This document shows, piece after piece, positions 37,061-47,984 of a stretch of DNA of 64,000 nucleotides. How positions within the stretch are numbered: position 1 is the stretch's first letter; every line of letters begins with the position of its first letter. The notes beneath the pieces are model-generated. The model was not told where the DNA came from, searched no databases, and saw nothing but the letters and a program-made list of their open reading frames with translations. The position numbers and the translations under genes are program-made. This DNA comes from Imbricaverruca yamaguchii (lineage: Eukaryota > Arthropoda > Thecostraca > Neoverrucidae): NCBI GenBank assembly GCA_034440575.1, contig JAOTOL010001634.1:2341001-2405000 (forward strand), in the 5' to 3' direction.

Positions 37061-37290
37061 CCCTGTACAAACATACACACACAGCAACAATTAGCTGCTA
37101 AGTATTTTAATATCTGCTCAAGAAGTATGTCTTAATGTGATTTTTAGAACAGTCTTAGAATTTGGTATCTCTGAATGCAGAAAATGCTTTGCTATAGATG
37201 GTGTTCCAAAGATTGGGTCCAAAACAATCGATGGTGAAGAGAATAATTTTTTTGAATACTTTGCTGAAATGGTTTTTTTTGCCCCCCTGT

Positions 37291-37316
37291 GGTTATTTTT
37301 TTTTTTTTTTGGTTTG

Positions 37317-37348
<32 letters not shown>

Positions 37349-37350
37349 GG
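37291..37350 (+). repeat. T-rich runs entering AT-rich block
   Basis: Two T runs (12 and about 27 bases), followed to about 37910 by low-complexity AT-rich sequence with many short homopolymers. Nothing coding is seen. Confidence 0.8.
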
Positions 37351-37912
37351 ATAATTTTTGTTTGAATACTTATGCTGGAAATGGTTTTTTAATTTTAAGG
37401 AAGGGGGGGAAACAAAACTCTGTAAAAGGAAATCTGGGGAAAAGAGGTAGTTGGTTTTGATTTTAATTTTCCTTTAAAAGTTTCCTTTAAATTCTTTCTT
37501 TATATTTTTCTTTTTTTTAAATTTTATTTTTTTAATATAGGGGTTGTACTCTTGGGAAATACACCCTAAATTATATTTAAATTAATTACTATTTTTGTAT
37601 TTGCTTAAATTTGTTTATCTCCTTAAGAAAAATTGAAACTTTAAATAAAAAAAAAATTAATTAAAATATAATTTTAAATTATTTTTATCTTAAAATATTT
37701 AATTATTTTTTACCATTGCTATATTTAAATTTTTGATATTTTTTGTAAGTTTGGTGTTATGGGGTTTAAAATTCTAATTTTAATGTACGCATATTCCAAA
37801 GTTTTTTATACGTTTACAACAAAAAATATTAATTATAATAACGTTATTTAGAAATTTCTTTAATTTTAAGATTGGTTTAATTCTGGTATACAATTATATA
37901 GTGCTCTCTAAA

Positions 37913-38817
37913 CACGCGCCCTGGAGGGCCTCTGAAAATTACCGCACTTAAGGGTGGTGGATTCCGCCCCCTACAATCTCCGCTCCTATCAAAGCTGAAG
38001 CAACGAAATTCGCAGGGTGGATTTATACGGTAGTGAACTCTATTTAGTGCAAGTTTCATGACCTTGGGTAAATATCTTCGAGGTCAAATGAGGTCAAAAG
38101 GTTTAAAAAAATCGGTTTTGCGTGGCTTGGCTTGTCATTGTTATGGATCGCTGTGATTGTATATAAATGCCCCAAAATAGATAGCAATGCTGTTTTGGAC
38201 ATTACTAATGGTGCAATGCAGATGTTAGACCCGGTATTTGACCTCAGGTCACCTATATGACAACACTTTATCAGGTCATTACCTGCTCCAGTTACCGAAA
38301 CTGGGCCGCTCGCCCAACTACTCCGACAACAATGACAAACAGTAGCTTTCAGGATGTGTAGGGAGTAACATGCAAGGTGACATCAATCGCATATCAGTCA
38401 CTTGGATTTATGACAACATTCCAGTTGACCAAGTTTGGTTACATTAACCTGCCATGAACTTGACCTGACTCGACCTTGGTGACCTAACATGATCTTGAAA
38501 CTATAAAGCATAACAATATACATCAAACGAGTCGCTAGTGTTGCCAAGAACACTTCCCTTTTGCCAATATAGGGAAGCGAATCGGCGCCAATTTTTGTGG
38601 TCTGGCGCTTATATTTTTTTATTTATTCAACGCCTAACTCTAACTCTAAACTAACTCTAAACATTTTCGGCCGATTTTCGTTTTACTTACTTTAAACAAC
38701 GCGCTGGTCATTTCTAAACAGGTAAGCAAACAATGGCGTATATCGCCCGGTAAAATCTGGATTTATATACGAAAAACCGGAGGTGTGGGCGGATTTGCCC
38801 CCTCTCCAGGGCGCGTG
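37913..38817 (+). mobile_element. TTAA-type (piggyBac-like) nonautonomous element
   Basis: 905 bp. Ends CACGCGCCCTGGAGGG and CTCTCCAGGGCGCGTG are inverted repeats. The right flank is TTAA (38818-38821); the left flank is TAAA (one change). There is no transposase. Internally it is homologous to 54733-56063 in reverse orientation. Confidence 0.75.
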
Positions 38818-38821
38818 TTAA

Positions 38822-40925
38822 TACCGTGTTAATAGGTTGAATCCGCCCGCCTCCCTTGTTTTTATCGAAGATACCATATAAATGGGCATAAATTGTAGTG
38901 CAACTTTGTGACTGTGGTGCAATGCAAAAGCACATAGCATACTTTGCTTATCTGTTGGTAAATATAGAAACCGAGGGAGTGCAAAGTCGATCGACCGACC
39001 ACCGGCTGGCCGCCACCTTTAGCCAACACGGTTGCGAAGTGGCCGTGAACCATCCAAGACCGTCACATTCGGCTGCCGGCTGTCCCTATGTGGATTACGC
39101 ATGACGATGATAGTAAATGTACGTTTTTACCGTGGGTTCGCTTTGATGGCACTAAACTACCCCACCCTAAGCCACCATCCACCATTTTAATCACGAAATC
39201 ATCATAATTTTGCGCATTTCATCTCACTTGACTTTGACAACATTAACCTTGTTGCATACAATTTATAGCAAGAAAGTTCATTAAAGCCTTAATCTCGCCT
39301 CAAAATGTTGTGCCTCTAATTTCCAGTTGCCCGCGTAGCCTTGAATCACTGAATGTGGAGATCCTGCCTCTCGCCACGGATATATACTTCGTATTTCCTA
39401 ATGGTACAGGTGCAATTGTAATGCAAGGCAGGTGAACGAAGCCATCAAACAACCCCATACTCCACTGTGCGATATATTAGCATGCGATCGATACATAGTT
39501 TTGGTATTTGCATTTTCGTTTCTTAGGTGAAGGAATCGTCAGCGTATCAAAATTGCTTATCGATCGATCGCAATTAAAGATTGTAAAATCGCTTTTAAGA
39601 GAACGACTAATTTTCTGTTTCGTATGAATAATCGCTATATTTAATGCGTGCACTTAAAGTACCATAGGCAATGTACCTTACCACCCTGAAAGTTTCTGTC
39701 CAACTATAGTTTCGGGAACTTTGAAGCGTAAGTGTATCTGGTAAGAACCATCTCCATCTGAATGATTTGGATAGTGACATTCAAGTTGATCTCATGATTC
39801 ATCGTTTATCTCGGACACATTTTAAAGGAAAAAGCATGATCTTTTCGAAAACATGAACTGAGAAATGTTTCTACCTTTTCCGGCCCGGTGGTTCTCCTGC
39901 ATGATAATGATGGTCTGCGCGATGCTGCAGAGCTCCTGGAACTGAAAACTTCAGTTTGTTGTGTGTGTGTGTGTGTGTGTGTGGAAGGGGGGGACACTTA
40001 TCGTCGCGAAGCATCATTTGTCGCACTTTTATTACATTTGCAAGTGAGATAGTCGAGAGCTACCCGAAGGAACACGCTAAAGACGTTTTTCTTACACATA
40101 AGCAGCGGTGGTGGCGGAAAAAATCAGGTGGCAGCCGGCGCTCAGTGAGATGGACCGTCAGAAGTGTGGGTAGTGTCTGAAACTGCCCACGAGACGCGCC
40201 GTGTATGAAATCACGAGCGTCGCCAAATATTTTGGATGGGAGGGAGGGCAGGACGAGAGGGTTTGTATATCGATTTTCCACGTCCAATACTATGGTCGTA
40301 ATGCTCAACAACACTAACTCCGAGAGGCGTGTGCTACCCGCCCGGCTGTAGTGACGCCCATGGGCCGCAAGGCTGGTGGCGACACAGTTGGGTGCAGGCG
40401 TACCTTGCCACTGCTTTGCCGAGAACTTGCCCGGAGGCGTCTCGCTGTTCACCAGGCGAATCATCCGCCCTTGCTGACCAGGTACTTCTATTGCTTGTGC
40501 TGTTCAAAACACAAAAGAAGCACAAAATTAAGGAAACAAAATAGCAGCGACATAAAATGAGCTGGTTTAATTCTGAAAGGGGAGCCCAGGACATAAATCG
40601 GCGCAAAAAGTAGGTCGGTTTCAAAAGCATGACGATCGGGCCGAGTTCGCCGGGTCTCGGGCGTGGAGCTGGGCCGATTCCGGCAGGTTCGGCTGAGTCT
40701 GGTCGTGTACAGGTGTATTTATCTGATATACACCCTGCGGCGATACGCTCGTGCTCCACCGCCGTTCGCAGTACAGCGCCCTCTCGCCCCTAGTGCGGCG
40801 CCCGGGCGCTTCCGTGTGACGGTTGGTTCCGATGTGACGTTGACGGCATGCCCGGCACCATGACGGCGTGTTGACGGCAGTTGGTGATGCGGATATCCAG
40901 CTGCATTAACGCAGCTGCTCTGTGC
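38822..40925. other. Intron 4 distal part, nothing recognised
   Basis: Contains a short TG run at 39959-39982 and an otherwise unremarkable approach to E5. No further receptor exon is needed, because E4 and E5 join in phase 0. Confidence 0.6.
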
Positions 40926-40930
40926 TGCAG

Positions 40931-41087
40931 AGTGCGCTGTGCAAGATGGTGACCGGCATCTGGCAGTACTTCACGATGGCCAACTACTCGTGGGTCACCA
41001 TGGAGGGGCTCTATCTGTTCTGCCTCATCTACCTGGCGCTCTTCTCCGACCACAGCAGCATCACCACCTACATTATACTCGGCTGGG
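40931..41087 (+). CDS. E5: TM3, intracellular loop 2 and start of TM4 exon of class B1 GPCR
   Basis: 52 codons plus one base. SALCKMVTG supplies the conserved TM3 cysteine that disulfide-bonds to extracellular loop 2. MANYSWVTMEGLYL is the diagnostic class B TM3 signature, including the polar-core Glu. The usual His after EGLYL is Phe here. LALFSDHSS is intracellular loop 2 and TTYIILGW starts TM4. The acceptor is ctctgtgctgcag ending at 40930; the donor GTGAGT starts at 41088. The phase-1 end joins E6 to make GWGFPVCFVVPW. A diverged 42-bp repeat resembling this boundary follows. Confidence 0.95.
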
Positions 41088-41154
41088 GTGAGTGCGCTCA
41101 TCAGTGCGCCTGTGAGGTGTTGCAGTAAGGGTACTCCCTAGAATCTAGATGGTG

Positions 41155-41345
41155 TGAGGATGGGGTTGGGGTGGGTGCTGGGGTGTTTTGTGGTTTGGGT
41201 GGGCATCTTGCCCAGTTGGAGTGGGGATGTTCCTCGGTTGGGTGGGTGTTCCACCAGCTGGAGTGAGGGTGCTTCTCGGTTGGGTGGGTGCTCCCCTAGT
41301 TGGGGTGAGGATGCTCCTTGGCTAGGACGGGTGTGCTTCTCCCTA
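41155..41345 (+). repeat. 42-bp diverged minisatellite after E5
   Basis: Units such as ctcggttgggtgggtgctcc then cctagttggggtgaggatgctc recur every 42 bp. Both halves resemble the E5 boundary ctcggctggggtgagtgcgctc, so the array may descend from that donor, but it is more diverged than those at E2 and E4. Confidence 0.6.
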
Positions 41346-42249
41346 ATGATGAGGTGTTGCTGGAACAAGGTGAGTATTCTTCCGAGTCGGAGAAAGTGCT
41401 AATTGCATGGGGTAAGTGTCCTTTTCATTTGAAATGAGTTTCTTTGTTCCTCTGTTGAGACACGGTGCTACTTAATTCAAGTACTTGCGCTTCAGACTGA
41501 CATTATCTCCGACGTCATGTCGAATGGCCATAGGGGAAGAGAATAAAAATAGAGTTATTTGGAACTACAACCAGAGGGGTAATGAAGTAACACACCAAAT
41601 ATTAAGAGCAATGAAGTGTCATGGTTGAGCAGCATTTGATTCACAGCCTTACATACTTACATAACACTTACAACATACCTAAGAAGAATGCAATTTTTCA
41701 TTAGTGTGGGTGGGAAGTGAAGCAGACTAGTTCTATGCGTGTTTGTGGCTCAATTACCTTCTCCAATGAGGCAAAGTTTCAGTACGGAACCTTACGGTCC
41801 AGCACTCCCAATGGTTATTATGCTTACCAGCACTAGCATTTTTTCGACCTCTTCCTTGGATTGTTTAACTTCGGACTACGTTCTTGTCCAGATTCCTATC
41901 CTGTATCCAATTTGCAATTCTTCATCCTTTGCTTTTTGTGGTAATTTTGAATGCACTGTTTCTGTCCATATTTGATGTGCAATTTCAGTGATCTGTATTG
42001 TTACGTATTACATTAAGTAGGTGCATTTATAAGTAAATAGATAAGTCCATAGTTAATGAGCTGATGCGTACCTAAACTGTTTTCGATAATACTAACTAAC
42101 TAATGTCAGTGTGATAGTAGCGAAATGTATGAAAATAAAACAAATTAATCACAACAGCCAATGTTGCTACACTATTTGCAACAAAAGCATGTCTTAAAAT
42201 GCTGGTCTCTGGCCTGGCTTCAGCACATTTTCCCCGGGTACCAACCAGG

Positions 42250-43105
42250 TTTGGTCATGTCAAACAGGCCCGGCCAAAACTTCGGTCCCAAGATTTAGGG
42301 CATGTTTCACCATGAGCAAGTCGTACGTCCAGCACGTGCCGCAGCCGTGGATGTGGCATCTGCGGCACAGGCTGGAGCCGCCAGCTGCCGACTCTGCTCG
42401 CTTCTTGTAATCGGACGCCATCGATCGATGAGATGCAACCGTCAACGGTGCGCCTGGTGATGGCCTGAGGGCCATCGAGAGCCTGATGGCCGTTGTATGG
42501 CCGCTCTGAACTGCCTGACTGTTGCACCCGGCGACTTCCGCCGGGCTGGGACGCTGGTCTGTCACGTGGGCGGTGCCATTGTGGGTGCCCGTGCACCCAT
42601 AAAGAGGATCGAAAGAGCGATGGTCTTCCTGCTGGGCCCTGAATAAGCCGTTTTCCAGCCAACTTGGGCCCACTCTCGTCGGCGTTGTCGTCATTTCTAC
42701 CTTTTTTGCGGTTCTTACAGACTCGTTTTTGGCCACCACGCCGCCTGTGTTTCGCCACGTGATCCACGTGATCCACGTGATCAACGTGATCCACGGTCGG
42801 ACTGCTCAGTGACGGCGCAGCGGAAGATGCCACCCTGTGTGGCCACGACATCAGCTGAGCGGAAACAACTCCGAAACAGACAAGGTCGCGGTGCACCGTG
42901 CCACCAGCTATTTCGCGAGAAATCGGTACGGTGACCCTTGTGAGATGCGTGCACGTTATTCTTCGAGGAACCCGATTTAGGAACGGATGCAGCTAATGTC
43001 GGTTTCAGCGGACTGCCCTTCAATGCACTTATGCTTAAGTTACAGGCACCATTTCCTAAATCGATCCCGCCGGGCGAATGTGGCGCCCACGCCTCGAATG
43101 AGTGC
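42250..43105 (-). other. GC-rich open region, unrecognised
   Basis: Minus-strand frames of 213, 174 and 108 codons overlap. One frame has clustered cysteines (SLCRRCHIHGCGTCW) that could be a decayed zinc-knuckle-like or retroelement piece. There are four tandem gatccacgt units at about 42760-42795. There is no convincing family match. Confidence 0.2.
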
Positions 43106-43929
43106 ATACTGTTGAAATTGGTTGCGCTTATTTCCGTAATTTTCGTAAATATTGTGATTCGGTCGAAGTTAAGCGCAGTATAATCTTGCCTTTGTGGCTG
43201 CCGGTGAGATCAGTCGCGATGCACTCATATGTTGTCTACCCTAGGACTAAATCGCACATTGCCCTCGCTCTTACAGCGCCCTTAATGGCCCATTATGCCG
43301 GTGATGAAAACTGGTCAGACGTTAAATGATGATGGTGGTAGGCATTGTAGCAGTGGTAATGAGAGTTAGAAAACTGACCTACTTCTAGCTTCAGACATTT
43401 TGAAATATACATACCTATGTGATGCGAAATGTCAATGTTACCAACGGCGTCGTCACCTTCAGTTTCCAAGTGGGGTCCAACCCCAGACGTGCACGAACGA
43501 ACGATTTTCAAGCAGATGGATGAGACCTTGATTGTCTCCCCCAACCCCCCTCCCCGACCCCACACCCACTTAACGTAGCACACTTGGATTTCGCGAAATT
43601 TCTTTCTGTAGCCAAGCATTTTCCCGGTTATTTTTTTCATGGGGAAAAATGATCAGTTCAGCTGCTCGAAAGCTTAGCCTCTGCTCTTCTCGTGTTAATA
43701 TAATCATGTATAATCAAAACGCAAGCAGCTGAACCTCTTGCATCCCCTTCATAGAGGAAAACAAAGCTTTGCGCGATCATAAAATGGTAGGCTTTACGCG
43801 TGTCCTACAGATTTAGACCATCGCGCTCAGGCGTTCTTACAGTACCAATGGTTATTGCTTATTGCTATCGCTGGTTATTGCTATATGTCAATAATTATAT
43901 TCAGCAGCTGGTAATCAAAGCTACATGAA

Positions 43930-44905
43930 ACTTCAGACGAGCAAAGCACCTGCGCCGGACTAGATTTATCGCATAGTTTTGCATGATCTCGCGGAAGAGC
44001 TCTGCCATTTTATATTGTTTTCAATAAATCTTGAATGCTTATTGAAATATCGGTCGACTCGAAGAGAGCAAATATCACACCGCTTTTAAAAAATGGCACA
44101 GGTCAAAAACCGAAAACTATTTACCGGCTAGCTAATACTCTGTTGCGATTTATACATGAATCTCGCTACAAAATATTTTCATGCTGGTGTACCTGTTGAT
44201 GTTACATGTTTATATTTCAACAATCCGTATGATAAAGTTCTACACAGAAGACTCGTACTATAGCTTACCGATTTCTTGAGGGATACTGAAATGAACTGAG
44301 TCATTGATTATGAACAGAATGCGGGGTGCTAAGTGGCACGCCATCTTCTTAGCGGAACATTTACAGTGGAGTTACTCGGGGATCTGTTGGTGATCCGCCA
44401 TTGTTCATTGCATAATGTGAATATGATTCAAGTAGGGGCAAAAATTCAAATGCCAATGCTTGCCATATGATGTCAAATTTTTTAAACTATGGAGACGAGA
44501 GATGATAACAAAACATAAATTTCAAGTCCAAAACATAAACATAAGTTTAAAGTCAGAAGACAACGTGAGGAAGTAGCTAATAAATGTTTGAAAATCCTTG
44601 GTACTATAAGCAGGCATGCTAGTGATCAGAGTGTAACAAATAGCTTTCTTATAGCTCATTTGTTAGGCCACACATTGAATACCGTATTCAGGCATGGACA
44701 CATACACTTGGCGGGGTAATAAGCTGTCGGAGAGTTCAAGGAAGGGCTACAAAGGTGGTAAGGTGACTGTACATATACTGTATAATATGTTGATAGGCTA
44801 AACTTTTCGGAATGTTGTCACTAAGATATAGGAGAAAGAGGCGCGATTTCATGGAGGTTTTCAAGATGTTCAAAGAAAATGAGCAAGTTGACTTTCCTTA
44901 TCTAC
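43930..44905 (+). pseudogene. CR1-like LINE reverse transcriptase fragment, decayed
   Basis: Successive pieces in different frames match the 3' half of CR1-group reverse transcriptase: a segment like LAEELCHFI, then NPYDKVLHRRLVL (family pattern F-D-K-V-P-H-x-R-L), then RPHIEYRIQAWTHTLGG, then GRATKVV, then LSLRYRRKRRDFMEVFKMF. Frameshifts and stops throughout show it is dead. The catalytic YxDD segment is not visible. Confidence 0.8.
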
Positions 44906-44939
44906 TTCACCTTTACAATATGAGGAATACGATGGGACA

Positions 44940-45168
44940 CATATATATATATATATATACATGCACACACACACACACACACGCACACGCACACGCACTA
45001 TACATAATATACATACATACATACATACATACATACATACATACATACATACATACATACATACATACATACATACATACATACATACACGCACACGCAT
45101 ACGTACACGCACACGCACACGCACACGCATACACGCACACGCACATACCAATATACACACGCACACGC

Positions 45169-45261
<93 letters not shown>

Positions 45262-45262
45262 A
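44940..45262 (+). repeat. Compound microsatellite (TA)n, (CA)n, (CATA)n
   Basis: Successive TA, CA/CG, CATA (about 20 copies), CACG, CA and TA runs. It begins just after the LINE fragment, as is common at LINE 3' tails. Confidence 0.95.
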
Positions 45263-45537
45263 ATATTTAAAAGCTTGACAGTGTAAAAATATTGGTTTTC
45301 GTCAGGTGTAAGATGACGAATCGAGTACAGTAGGATGTGGAAATTGTCATGGAAGTATGCCGTTTTAAATATCGTCCAAATCCTTCAAACTTAATTTTGA
45401 GTCCATGTCGTACTCAATTCAGCGATACCCATTAAACGAATACATATATTGGTCATAATGACGGCAAATACAACGTATATGCTATCAACAACTGATGGCG
45501 TATAACAGACCACATTATAGGTTTGTTGTGTCCGCAG

Positions 45538-45842
45538 GTATCTATATTATCTATTTATCTGGCAGCACCGGAAATTGTGCAACAACATGCTTGTGTATCA
45601 AAATCCGTATTTGGGGGCATAAGCAAAATACCCATGGACGATTTTTTAGAAGTGAGGCATGAAGACTTCATAAACACATCAACAACCACGATGTCGATAC
45701 TTCCTGTGGAAGGATGTCCAATAAGTGTTCAGAAAGTGGTGATTCCACCCTATTTCACCAATAATTTATCACTGCAGCTCGACATCCACTCCATACATGA
45801 TAGTGAAACATTCTCCACATTGGATAGCATTATCAGTGACAG
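45538..45842 (+). CDS. Possible unassigned exon, 101 codons
   Basis: An open frame runs between a plausible acceptor (gtgtccgcag) and a donor (gacag|gtgatt), phase 2 at the end. The encoded sequence starts VSILSIYLAAPEIVQQ and is rich in Ser/Thr/Ile. It lies inside receptor intron 5 on the same strand and does not fit any receptor segment; E5 and E6 already join perfectly. It could belong to a nested gene or be chance. Confidence 0.25.
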
Positions 45843-45956
45843 GTGATTTGGAGCCGGTATCTGTGGATGATGATCGGTAGCAAGATGAGAATGCACGAGA
45901 AGTTAAATAATGCCATATGTTTCAGTTTATGCTAATGAACACATGGTCAAGTATGT

Positions 45957-45970
45957 GCATGTGCATGTGT

Positions 45971-46019
<49 letters not shown>

Positions 46020-46036
46020 TGTGTTTGTGTGTAGGT
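45957..46036 (+). repeat. (TG)n microsatellite
   Basis: An imperfect TG run with ATG and GCGC interruptions. CV-type ORFs here are artefacts. Confidence 0.95.
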
Positions 46037-46039
46037 GTA

Positions 46040-47120
46040 TATGCGTATTCCAAGCATATATATACCAAAACAATATTTATATTTCGTTGTGTCATTGTTT
46101 TGCACAGGCCCATGTGGCCTCCTGCTTTAACAATAATTGATGACGATCAGGATGATGAGTTTCGTTGGCTGAGGGGCGGTCAGAAAGGCGGGCGAGCCCA
46201 CTCGTCGACCTCTCCGCTTGTCATGGTGACATTAATGGCGAGGAGACCCGCCAGGCGGTCCTATGGTGCAATCATCGACCGAGTCCATCCACCGGATTAA
46301 AATGTCGCCTGATGCAAAAACTGGGAAACATTCCGGAAGATGATGTATTTTCTCGAAGCTTGCCAGTTTTCTAGTTGGGCCGGACCCCGCCAAAAATATC
46401 GGATGGGATCCGAACCTGCTGGACCCCAGTGGTGACGATGCCCATGATCAACAGTTATATTTGGCCGCACTACTTGCGGGATTCGACTGTGGTACAACAT
46501 ATATGCATAATGAGCATGGAGGTGTCTACCTACCTGGGTACGACTGAAGCTGCATGCGGGACTGAAATGTCACTGAATGTGATTATTAGTGGTATCTACA
46601 CAAGCTCATTGATAGAAGTGTCATTGCAGTTATCCAAATTGCATATAGTCATGTTGCTTACTTAAAATGAATAGCACAATGGAATGAATCCATCTCACGC
46701 TACTTCTACATGTGTTTGAATTATGAATTGGAAATTTTGAATTGGAAATTAGGGTGCCTGTTGGAATGAGTATAATAGTGTGGTTGCTGAACCGGGAAAC
46801 CGGAACTCGGCATCAGCTGATCCCAGCACTTTATTATGTTGAGTTTCCGTTGCAAAGCAGAGGGAAATATGATTACCTTTGTTTAAATTTCGTCTCCACG
46901 ACAAACGTCCGGGAGTAAATCGGTATCCAACCCTTATCCGTTCATCTTCACCAAAGTTCATCCGCTCCGCTTCGTTATCCATGGCAAACAGATGTCCGTA
47001 GGGATATCCAATCTGTGCTATGCTCTACCTATACCACTACACTGGCGATGGCTGGCTGGATCCCTATCGTGTGCTGTCATGCATGTAGCTAGCAGAACTC
47101 AGGAAAGGTGCAGGTTGCTG
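46040..47120. other. Intron 5 distal part, nothing recognised
   Basis: Short ORFs only before the 32-bp array. Confidence 0.55.
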
Positions 47121-47124
47121 ACCA

Positions 47125-47565
47125 TGGCTGTCGTTTGCTCCTGTTAGGACGTGACAGTGACACCATCTGCTCCTGTCGAGGTGTTACGGTGGCACTATCT
47201 GCCCCTATCGGGGTGTGACAGTGGCACCGTCTGCTCCTGTCGGGGTGTGACAGTGGCACTACCTGCTCCTGTCGGGGTGTGACGATGGCACCGTCTGCTC
47301 CTGTCAGGGTGTGACGGTGGCACCGTCTGCTCCTGTCGGGGTGTGACGGTGGCACTATCTGCACGGTGGCACCGCCTGCCCCTATCGGGATGTGACAGTG
47401 GTGCCGTCTGCCCTTGTCGGGGTGTGACAGTGGCACCGTCTGCTGCTGTCGGGGTGTGACAGTGGCACCGTCTGCCCCTGTCGGGGTGTGACAGTGGCAC
47501 TATCTACTCCTATCGGGGTGTGACAGTGGCAGTATCTACTCCTATCGGGGTGTGACAGTGACGGT
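47125..47565 (+). repeat. 32-bp minisatellite upstream of E6
   Basis: About 13 copies of tgctcctgtcggggtgtgac plus agtggcaccgtc, with variable ends. It finishes about 140 bp before the E6 acceptor and has no clear similarity to it. Confidence 0.85.
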
Positions 47566-47701
47566 GTTCAGCAGATTTGAATAACTGATTTTCTGGAATG
47601 ACTTCCTGGAGTGTCACCAGTGACACCTAGAATCAGCTGTTTCATCAGACAATTGTTGGTTCGCTTCGTGATGTAATTCATGATGGACTATCTGGTTGCA
47701 G

Positions 47702-47832
47702 GATTTCCGGTCTGTTTCGTGGTGCCCTGGGTGATTGTGCGCGCCCTGAAGGAGGACTTCTACTGCTGGCGCATCCACATCAACAGGGGCTTCTTCTGGA
47801 TCATCCGAGGCCCGACCATATTCCTCATTATG
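47702..47832 (+). CDS. E6: TM4, extracellular loop 2 and start of TM5 exon of class B1 GPCR
   Basis: Two bases finish the Gly begun in E5, then 43 codons. FPVCFVVPWVIVRAL is TM4, with the family V-P-W. KEDFYCWRIHINRGFFW is extracellular loop 2 with the conserved Cys-Trp pair. IIRGPTIFLIM begins TM5. The acceptor is atctggttgcag ending at 47701; the donor GTGCGT starts at 47833 in phase 0. A 32-bp minisatellite ends about 140 bp upstream and a 2.1-kb 22-bp array starts about 155 bp downstream. Neither copies the exon boundary, unlike the arrays at E1, E2, E4 and E7. Confidence 0.95.
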
Positions 47833-47984
47833 GTGCGTGCTGCCTGCTTCTTAATCCTCATGCTCCCGATGCATAATGCGCGGCAATCCCACGCAACAAT
47901 CGGTTTGACATGTGTATGGGAGTGCGGGCCATGCTGGGTTTTGCGGTGTGTCGGTGCTGGCCGGTGGCTGCTTCTGTAGGGTGG

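Noticed and set aside
44812..45270. 152-codon ORF starting MLSLRYRRKRRDFMEVFKMF
   Set aside because: The beginning is the 3' end of a dead LINE reverse transcriptase and the rest is microsatellite.
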